Assembly (NCBI GenBank): GCA_039683515.1
Contig: JBDKRG010000010.1
Span: 267,278-331,277, forward strand
Source of the DNA: JAJFUE01 sp039683515
Lineage (GTDB): Bacteria; Sumerlaeota; Sumerlaeia; MVZB01
DNA length: 64,000 bases
Reading direction: 5' to 3'
The position numbers were made by a program, and so were the translations under genes. Within the stretch, counting starts at the first letter, position 1. Each line of letters begins with the position of its first letter. Under the pieces are notes generated by a model that was given only the letters and a program-made list of their open reading frames with translations, ran no database searches and was not told the DNA's origin. This document shows positions 58,064 to 64,000 of this stretch, piece after piece.

Positions 58064-60712
58064 TTATTCCGCGCCGTCTTCGGAATCGCCGAGGACCGAG
58101 AAAAACGGCTGGTCGCGGCCGAGAAGCTGCAGGAGGGCGGGCTGCAACATGACCGTGCCGGCCAGGACGGCCATCGCGCCGAACAGCACCGCCAGCCCGA
58201 AATCGCGCACGCCGGGATAGGTCGCCAGCCCGAGCGTCCCGAACACGAGCGCCATGACGCCGCACGTCAGCACGCTGACGCGCCCGACCGCGCGCATCGT
58301 GTGGCGCATCGAGCACGGGTTGCGGTCCTCGTAATACTGCGTCAGCTGCAGGGCGTTGTCCATCGCCAGGCTCAGCACCAGCGGCATCGCCAGGACCGTG
58401 AAGAAATGGATGTGCAGGCCGGCCAGGCCCATCGCGCCGCCGAACCAGATGATCTCCGCGATGATCGGCAGGAACGTGAGGATCGTCATCCGGATGCGCC
58501 GGAAATGGAGCGCCAGGACGACGAAAACCGTGATGAACGACAGCAGGATCATCAGCGCCAGGTTGAACCGGATCGAGCGCAGCAGGTCGCGCTCGATGAG
58601 CGGGTCGCCGATGAACGTGATGCGGTCGATCCCCCTCGACATGTAATTCGTGAGCCGGTCGATCCCCCCCCGTTTGAACCCGTCCGCGTGCGGGTAGATC
58701 GCCGTGACGACATAGTAGTGCCGCTTCGTCGCCCCCGAGTCGTCGGTCTCGTCCCGGCTGTGGACGTAGCGCTGGACGTTCGCGATCAGGGCGTCGGATT
58801 CGTCGAAGCTGTATTCGATGTAGCGCGGCTGCCTGGCCTGGCTGCGGAAGTCCTCGAGGACCTTGATGAACGGCTCGCAGACCGATGGCTTCACGCCGGC
58901 CTCGCGGCTGGCCCGGGCGATCGTCGCGCGCAAGGGCGCCAGGTCGAGCTTCTTGAGCTGCTCGATCGAGCGCTGCTGCGACCTGAGCGACGGCAGGACC
59001 GTCCGCAGCGAATCGAACGCCAGCAGGTTGTATTCGGCCTCGCCGCCGGCGCGGTGGATCGTCTGCAGGTTCTGGTGCAGCCGGTCGTTGCGCTCGAGGG
59101 CGTCCTGGAGCGTCTCTCCCTCGACGATCGCCATGATCGGCCGGCCGGGTCGCGGGAACGCGTCGTTCCGCGGCGCGCCGCCGGCCTCGGCTTTAAAGAA
59201 GAACGCCGAAATCGAAGCGAACGGCGAATAAAAATCCAATGCGCGCGCCTCCCAGCCGAAGAACACGCAGACCAGGAGCATCGTCCCGATCATCGAGCGC
59301 GGGCTGCCGATCGCCGGCTCGTAGAGGCGCTCCAGGCCGAACCGGTAGAGCGCCACGGGCTTCACGCGGCCGTGCGCGAGCCGGTGCTTGATGGCCGCCA
59401 GCAGCGGGATCACGACGAGGCACGCCGTCAGGTGGCACAGGATCGCGATCGCCGACACCAGCCCCAGCTGCGCGAACCCGCGCCCCTCGCGCAGGATTTC
59501 GAGCGCGTCCGTCGAGCTGTCCGCCCCCCACAGCGACGTCACCAGCAGGAACCCGAACAGCAGCGCCACGCCCAGCGCCGATGCGAGCAGGCCGCGCCCC
59601 GTTTCCGCATACGCCCGCCGCAGCGCGCGGTAATAATTATGATTCTGGTAGAGCTCGATCGTGAACCGGTGATAGAGGTGGATGCAATACTGGACCCCGA
59701 TCGCCGCGATGACCAGCAGGAACGCGAACGTGAGCGCCGAGGTCGACCCGACGGCCCCGTAACTGATCGCCTGCGCCCACGTCAGCCCCATCGCCGGCGG
59801 CAGCAGGATGAACAGCACCGCCTCGACCTTGCGGAACACGAGCAGGATGAGGAGGAGCGTCATCGGGATCGACAGCTTGATGATGAGCCCCAGCTCGTCC
59901 TGCATCTGCTCGATGTGACGCGCGACGGTGACGTGCGAGCCGGCGAAGTCGAACGTGAACTGCTCGCGCCACGCCGGGTAGCGCTTGCACAGGTCCTCGA
60001 CCGTCTGCGTGAGCTTGTGGTAGGCGCGCGTGGCGTTGCGGCCGTCCTCGGCCGACTGCAGCGGATACGCCAGCAGCAGGATCGACTGGCCGTCCGGGCT
60101 GATGAAATAGCCCTCGCGCGGCGTCAGCCGCGTCGGGCCGCGGCTGTAGGCGAGCCGCTCGCGGATCAGGTCGAGCGCGCCGAGCGGATCCTTCGGCGAA
60201 ATACTTTGGAACGCCGGCGGCAGCGCGGCATTGCACCGGTAGGCCTTGATGAGCTTGAGCCGCTCGGCGCTGATGCTTTTGCTCATCGCCTGCCGCAGCC
60301 GGTCCCAGTCCTCGTCGGTCAGGAGCTGGATCAGCCGCAGGTCCGAGAGCGACTGGTAATAGCTTTGCGCCAGCTCGTCGACGCGGTAGACCGGCCGCTG
60401 GAAATGCTTGTGGTCGTCGAGCCGGTCGGCAAGCATCTTGGCCGCCGCGCGCAGGTCGGCCTCGTGGCCGGGTTCGGCGTGGCGGATCACGATCGTGACC
60501 GGCTCGAGCGTCCGGTAGTCGCTCATGATGTCGCGGATCGCCTGCTCGTGGACGCGCGACGAGTACGGGATGAAATCGATCAGGCGCGTGTCGAACTCGC
60601 ACTGCGCGATGACCCACCCCGCCCAGGCGGTCAACGCAATGACCAGCGGCGTCATCCAGATCGCCTGGCGAAACACGAAGATCCCGAGGAAATTGAGAAA
60701 CCGTCGCCTCAT
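58064..60712 (-). CDS. RND/MMPL-family lipid exporter (HpnN-like)
   Basis: The 882-residue inner-membrane protein has the two-fold RND plan: helix 1 (IWMTPLVIALTAWAGWVIAQ), a large periplasmic loop, a block of five helices (IIKLSIPMTLLLILLVFRKV onward), then helix 7 and a second loop, and a final block (LALMILLSFITVFVVLALHF, FFTVLAMPLVLSLAMDNALQ). This matches MMPL proteins that export hydrophobic substrates, such as HpnN for hopanoids. The substrate is not shown. The ATG overlaps the stop of the lipoprotein gene by 4 bases, so the two are a functional pair. Confidence 0.85.
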   Translation of the reverse strand: MRRRFLNFLGIFVFRQAIWMTPLVIALTAWAGWVIAQCEFDTRLIDFIPYSSRVHEQAIRDIMSDYRTLEPVTIVIRHAEPGHEADLRAAAKMLADRLDDHKHFQRPVYRVDELAQSYYQSLSDLRLIQLLTDEDWDRLRQAMSKSISAERLKLIKAYRCNAALPPAFQSISPKDPLGALDLIRERLAYSRGPTRLTPREGYFISPDGQSILLLAYPLQSAEDGRNATRAYHKLTQTVEDLCKRYPAWREQFTFDFAGSHVTVARHIEQMQDELGLIIKLSIPMTLLLILLVFRKVEAVLFILLPPAMGLTWAQAISYGAVGSTSALTFAFLLVIAAIGVQYCIHLYHRFTIELYQNHNYYRALRRAYAETGRGLLASALGVALLFGFLLVTSLWGADSSTDALEILREGRGFAQLGLVSAIAILCHLTACLVVIPLLAAIKHRLAHGRVKPVALYRFGLERLYEPAIGSPRSMIGTMLLVCVFFGWEARALDFYSPFASISAFFFKAEAGGAPRNDAFPRPGRPIMAIVEGETLQDALERNDRLHQNLQTIHRAGGEAEYNLLAFDSLRTVLPSLRSQQRSIEQLKKLDLAPLRATIARASREAGVKPSVCEPFIKVLEDFRSQARQPRYIEYSFDESDALIANVQRYVHSRDETDDSGATKRHYYVVTAIYPHADGFKRGGIDRLTNYMSRGIDRITFIGDPLIERDLLRSIRFNLALMILLSFITVFVVLALHFRRIRMTILTFLPIIAEIIWFGGAMGLAGLHIHFFTVLAMPLVLSLAMDNALQLTQYYEDRNPCSMRHTMRAVGRVSVLTCGVMALVFGTLGLATYPGVRDFGLAVLFGAMAVLAGTVMLQPALLQLLGRDQPFFSVLGDSEDGAE

Positions 60713-61647
60713 AGGTCTTGCAGGACTTCATCCAGCCGCTCGAGCGGGTAGTACTTGTAGTTGGCGTTGATCACGAACGCCGCGGCCGGAACGGTCGGGC
60801 TGTAGCGGTAGCCGTTCTCGATCCTGACGTCGAACACCACCTTGGGATTGCTGTTCAGCATGCGGAATGTGGCCGGCATGAGGTGAGCCGGCTCCTGCGG
60901 CATCCGGTCGTCCTTGAACGCGTTCCAGGCCTGGTAGGTCACGTCGAGGCCGGCCGGCTTCCTGCACAGCTGCCACCAGCGCCGCTCGACGGGGCGGCTC
61001 CACACGGCGCGCCGGGGCAGCCCGGTGGCCGGGTCGAGCTCGATCTTCTGGGGCAGGCCGGGGGCGGACAGGTCGGCGGGCGTGAACGCCGGGCGGCGCT
61101 CGGAGCCGGCGGCCTCGAACTTGCCGCTCGCGACGAGCTGGCCGACCTCGAAGACCGGGATCAGGTCCCACGGCTCGAATCCGAACCGCCTGCCGAACGG
61201 GGACTGGTTGCCAATGATGTCGCCCTGGAAGATCGCGCCGGGGAAATCGCCGGCCTTGTAGAAGATGACGGTCATCATGCCGTCCTTGACGATGACGTCG
61301 AGCAGCTTGGCGTTGACCGTGTAGAACAGGTTGAGGCGCAGGTTGTCGCGGTCGACGGCGAGCAGGATGAACTGCATGTTCTCCTTGCCGGAGAGCCGCC
61401 CCTTGGACGCGATCAGGCGGCTGGCGCCGGTCTTGAGGATCGGGAGTTCCGGGAACAGTTTTTTGTAGGCCTCGATGCGCGTGGCCGGGTCGGTCGGGGC
61501 TTGGACCCCCGCCGGCACCTCGAGCGGCGCCCGCCGGATCGACACGCATCCCATCGGGATGAGCAGCAACATGAGCGTGGCGAGAACAAGTCCTGGGAAC
61601 GCCGATCTCCGGATCGGCATCTTTCCGGGTGTTTCTATGTGCAACAT
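60709..61647 (-). CDS. Outer-membrane-lipoprotein-like partner of the exporter (LolA/LolB fold-like)
   Basis: The 312-residue protein has a signal peptide ending LLLIPMGCVSI, with a Cys that may be lipidated, although Pro at -3 is unusual. The mature part has LolA/LolB-like strands (MQFILLAVDRDNLRLNLFYT, VIVKDGMMTVIFYKAGDFPG) and resembles DUF4292-type lipoproteins. Periplasmic LolA-like partners often hand over lipids from MMPL exporters, so joint transport to the outer membrane is likely. AGGA lies 8 bases before ATG 61647. The stop is coupled to the exporter start. Confidence 0.75.
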   Translation of the reverse strand: MLHIETPGKMPIRRSAFPGLVLATLMLLLIPMGCVSIRRAPLEVPAGVQAPTDPATRIEAYKKLFPELPILKTGASRLIASKGRLSGKENMQFILLAVDRDNLRLNLFYTVNAKLLDVIVKDGMMTVIFYKAGDFPGAIFQGDIIGNQSPFGRRFGFEPWDLIPVFEVGQLVASGKFEAAGSERRPAFTPADLSAPGLPQKIELDPATGLPRRAVWSRPVERRWWQLCRKPAGLDVTYQAWNAFKDDRMPQEPAHLMPATFRMLNSNPKVVFDVRIENGYRYSPTVPAAAFVINANYKYYPLERLDEVLQDL

Positions 61648-61812
61648 GGGCGCGTCCTGTGATCCAGAATGGCGGCGATCCCGCCACGGCGACATTCCAT
61701 TAGATAGCAGAAATCCAAGGGCGTGGCAAAGAAAGCGTGGGATGATCCCGCGCGCCATTCCTTGGGTCCCTTACGTCCTTTTCGTCCTTTGAAATTGCAT
61801 GCGAAAACAAAT

Positions 61813-61840
61813 TTGACACGCCGCGCCCGGTTGTTATAAG
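61813..61840 (+). promoter_or_regulatory. Promoter of tRNA-Ala
   Basis: TTGACA (61813-61818), a 16-base spacer, TATAAG (61835-61840), about 60 bases before the tRNA. Confidence 0.65.
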
Positions 61841-61902
61841 ATCCCGAACGTGACTGGGTGACGCCGCCCCATCGGCATGAGTCGCGCCCGGTCCGCCCGA
61901 GT

Positions 61903-61978
<76 letters not shown>

Positions 61979-61987
61979 AAAACTCCA

Positions 61988-62018
61988 AAGCCCGCCGCGC
62001 CACGCGGCGGGCTTGTTC
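61988..62018 (+). terminator. Hairpin terminator after tRNA-Ala
   Basis: AAGCCCGCCGCG pairs perfectly with CGCGGCGGGCTT across a 3-base loop. The following GTTCGTT is only a weak T run. Confidence 0.7.
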
Positions 62019-62090
62019 GTTGAGCGCTCTTTGCTTTTCGGCGGCATTTCATGCTACTGGATGCTTAATACGTCACGGGATGGGGCGCAC

Positions 62091-62678
62091 ATGAAAATTC
62101 TGATCATCTTCATCATCCTTGTCGGACTGGCGCCATTGGCTTCCGGCGCGGAGCCGCCGCGATCGGCTCAGGAAGAAATCATCGACTCCGTGACTCTCTC
62201 CGTTGCCAAATATTATTTGCCCCATGACAACCGGAATACCTCCGACATTCTCGTGATCAAGTTGAAAAACGAGGATGGATACATCCAGTATCAACACGTC
62301 AACCAAATCTACACATTCGTCGAGGCGGAAATATGGTGGCCCGGTGTCTCAAAATTCAAGGATGAGATTTCGACATCGACCATCATGGAAAAGGCGATCA
62401 TGCCGGCCTTTCAAAACGTCGGACTCGCTGTTCAAAACGACAAGTCGATGTTCGCGTGCCGGTATTACAGGTCGCTGATGGGGTATAAGGAACTTGGAGC
62501 CGCGCCGGTGCCTCCCAACACACGCGACGTTGAACTCCTGGCCAGAGCGCAGGCGCCCTCCTACCAGTTCGCCGACTTGAACGACTATATTCTGAAGCAA
62601 ATCCGGAAGTTATACCCGAATCGCCAGGTTCCGATCGGAATCTATATTCTGTATTGGCAAGATCCGGCCATCATCTGA
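62091..62678 (+). CDS. Exported protein of unknown function (195 aa)
   Basis: A signal peptide (MKILIIFIILVGLAPLASGA) is followed by a polar domain with no known family (VTLSVAKYYLPHDNRNTSDI, FVEAEIWWPGVSKF, YQFADLNDYILKQIRKLYPN). GGGG lies about 7 bases before ATG 62091. An upstream extension in the same frame covers the tRNA terminator and is not coding. It is probably periplasmic. Context gives no hint of function. Confidence 0.65.
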   Translation: MKILIIFIILVGLAPLASGAEPPRSAQEEIIDSVTLSVAKYYLPHDNRNTSDILVIKLKNEDGYIQYQHVNQIYTFVEAEIWWPGVSKFKDEISTSTIMEKAIMPAFQNVGLAVQNDKSMFACRYYRSLMGYKELGAAPVPPNTRDVELLARAQAPSYQFADLNDYILKQIRKLYPNRQVPIGIYILYWQDPAII

Positions 62679-62767
62679 CTTGAAACAGCGCCGAAGCATC
62701 TACTTGGCCTTGCCGATCGTTCGGGATTCGAACTCCGGATCGTGAATCGCGGTTTCGATTTTGCCGA

Positions 62768-62796
62768 TTGAAAAACCTCGCGGAGTAGCATATTAC
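62768..62796 (+). promoter_or_regulatory. Promoter of the 312-aa exported protein gene
   Basis: TTGAAA (62768-62773), a 17-base spacer, TATTAC (62791-62796). Confidence 0.4.
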
Positions 62797-62836
62797 CGTC
62801 GGAGGATACGCAATCACGCGACGCGGGAGATTCGAA

Positions 62837-63775
62837 ATGCATATTCAGAAGATACTCGTCGGGCTGCTGCTGGCAGGCGCGCTGATCGCGAATTCCCCGC
62901 GCGTGGCCTCGGCGGCCAGGGTGGAGGATCCGGAGCCCGGCGCCACGATTCGGCTCGACGGCAAAAACAGCCTCGCGTGGGTTCGGCCGGTCAAAACCAA
63001 TCCCGACGGCACGACCTCGACCCTCGACGGCGTGGAACTGCGCTACCTGATCAACGGCGAGAGACGCACATGGACGATCGCGGCCGAAGATTTCAAGTAT
63101 CCCGTCAGCTCCCGGCTGGTTTATGAAATCAATTATTTCAGCCCGCGCGAGGCGTGGATGATCAGCCATCTCGGCAAGCGCATGGGCGGCGCGGTCCTGC
63201 TCGACCTGGAAAAGCAGCGGATCGAAAAAGGCTATGCGATCAATGGTCCATTATCGATTTCGCCCGACCGCCGCCACATCGCCTATACCTACCCCATCGG
63301 CGAACGCGACTCGGACAAGGCGGTGTTCGTCGACAACGTCGTGATTTATCCCGCGATCGCGATCGGCTTCAACCCGACGGACGATCCGGCCAAGTTCATC
63401 GAACCGGACGGCTGGGCTGTAAAAAAACCGTCTGGCAACATCATCGCCTCGGTTCACGCCGTCAAGTGGGACGGTGATGACAAGCTCGTGTTTTTGGCTG
63501 AACTGTTCGGCGACCGCGATCGGCTTTGGGCGGCGCAGGAAGGCAAAAGCTCGGGCCGGTTTGTGGCCTGTGAGGCGACCGGCCTCAAGGCGGCGTTCAG
63601 CGGCCCGCCATCCGACCCGGCAAAAATCAAGCTCGTCCAGCGCGATTTGACGCCGAAGGAAACGGTCTCATTGTGGCGCGAGGCATACGATGAGGAAAAC
63701 GGCGCCGGCGCCTTCGACAAAAGCACGATCAAGAAAAACCTCGAAAAGCGCCTGCCGCGCGTGGAAACAAAATAG
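62837..63775 (+). CDS. Exported protein of unknown function (312 aa)
   Basis: A signal peptide (MHIQKILVGLLLAGALIA, cleavage near SAA-RVED) precedes a beta-rich mature protein. Sequence such as EAWMISHLGKRMGGAVLLDL, SISPDRRHIAYTYPIGERDS and VKWDGDDKLVFLAELFGDRD has the look of a beta-propeller or WD40-like domain, but repeats are too weak to prove it. GGAGA lies 6 bases before the ATG. The base composition matches the flanks. It may act in the periplasm; no function can be assigned. Confidence 0.7.
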   Translation: MHIQKILVGLLLAGALIANSPRVASAARVEDPEPGATIRLDGKNSLAWVRPVKTNPDGTTSTLDGVELRYLINGERRTWTIAAEDFKYPVSSRLVYEINYFSPREAWMISHLGKRMGGAVLLDLEKQRIEKGYAINGPLSISPDRRHIAYTYPIGERDSDKAVFVDNVVIYPAIAIGFNPTDDPAKFIEPDGWAVKKPSGNIIASVHAVKWDGDDKLVFLAELFGDRDRLWAAQEGKSSGRFVACEATGLKAAFSGPPSDPAKIKLVQRDLTPKETVSLWREAYDEENGAGAFDKSTIKKNLEKRLPRVETK

Positions 63776-64000
63776 AAATAAACCCATCACGCCCGCGATT
63801 TGCGTTTTGCGCGAAAAGGTCCGGCTTCGCCACGCCCAACGAAGCATCATCCACCGCCCGTCCCCCGCATTTTCCAAAGATTAGTTTCCCGCAAGTGTCA
63901 TAAGGGCCCGTAAGGGAATACCCAAATCCAAATCTTCCATGTTACGCTTTCTCTCGCCAGGCAAGAACCGCCCGGCCAGGATTTCTGAACTCGAAACTCG

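Noticed and set aside
63776..64000. Gene at the window end
   Set aside because: The last 225 bases contain only short frames with no ribosome site; nothing could be supported.

Overview
This is a 64 kb stretch of a GC-rich bacterial chromosome, made almost entirely of housekeeping and cell-envelope genes. A Gram-negative (two-membrane) cell is suggested by a CMP-Kdo synthetase (kdsB), an MMPL/RND-type exporter paired with an outer-membrane-lipoprotein-like partner, two minor-pilin operons and a PilC/GspF platform protein. The phylum cannot be fixed from the window. The gene mix, the split carB and the large number of intergenic hairpin repeats would fit a deep-branching, PVC-like or candidate-phylum lineage (for example Sumerlaeota-like), but this is inference only. 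No phage, plasmid, insertion-sequence transposase or CRISPR array was seen.

Layout. 1-4.2 kb: 3' end of an ExeA-like ATPase gene, rpsU, and a reverse-strand minor-pilin operon (PilV/PilW/PilX-like). 4.7-10.1 kb: forward genes for a LysM + L,D-transpeptidase, hisG, an AT-rich membrane protein, kdsB and pyrG. 10.6-15.5 kb: a coiled-coil protein facing rnr, lipB and a glycosyltransferase. 15.7-21.4 kb: a zinc-ribbon protein of unknown function, a GT4 glycosyltransferase with a debranching-enzyme-like glucosidase, and ribBA. 21.4-32.5 kb: reverse-strand genes for a CDP-alcohol phosphatidyltransferase, a DUF1444-like protein, proS, a lipoprotein, an alkaline phosphatase, the overlapping operon amidase-nusB-argB-small membrane protein, a TPR protein and the C-terminal half of a split carB. 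32.7-36 kb: a nucleotidyltransferase pair resembling a toxin-antitoxin module, an MtnX-like phosphatase and two unknown proteins. 36.1-43.1 kb: infC-rpmI-rplT-pheS-pheT behind a long leader with a terminator, then gltX. 43.2-49.6 kb: reverse-strand YfhO-like protein, an atypical SDR, a TPR membrane protein and dapB. 49.8-55.8 kb: pilC/gspF, a GT-C-like membrane protein and a second minor-pilin operon. 56-64 kb: tRNA-Leu(CAA), mtnA, the MMPL exporter with its lipoprotein, tRNA-Ala(GGC) and two exported proteins of unknown function.

The genes serve translation (rpsU, infC, rpmI, rplT, pheST, proS, gltX, two tRNAs), envelope building (kdsB, L,D-transpeptidase, amidase, dapB, glycosyltransferases, lipid exporter), pili or type II-like secretion, and nucleotide, amino-acid and cofactor synthesis (pyrG, carB, hisG, argB, lipB, ribBA, mtnA). 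Most start codons were set by Shine-Dalgarno spacing, which often makes the genes shorter than the longest open frame.

The most unusual aspect is the intergenic space. At least six families of palindromic repeats recur: a three-hairpin element (3 copies), a hairpin that overlaps or abuts stop codons, a 183 bp element with 32 bp terminal inverted repeats and a partial second copy, a CACGAAA-rich element in two orientations, a CCACCGG hairpin array (2 copies) and an AT-rich repeat. Other points of interest are infC starting at ATC, the promoter-leader-terminator arrangement upstream of infC, a promoter-hairpin-U-run unit before the L,D-transpeptidase, and the split carB.
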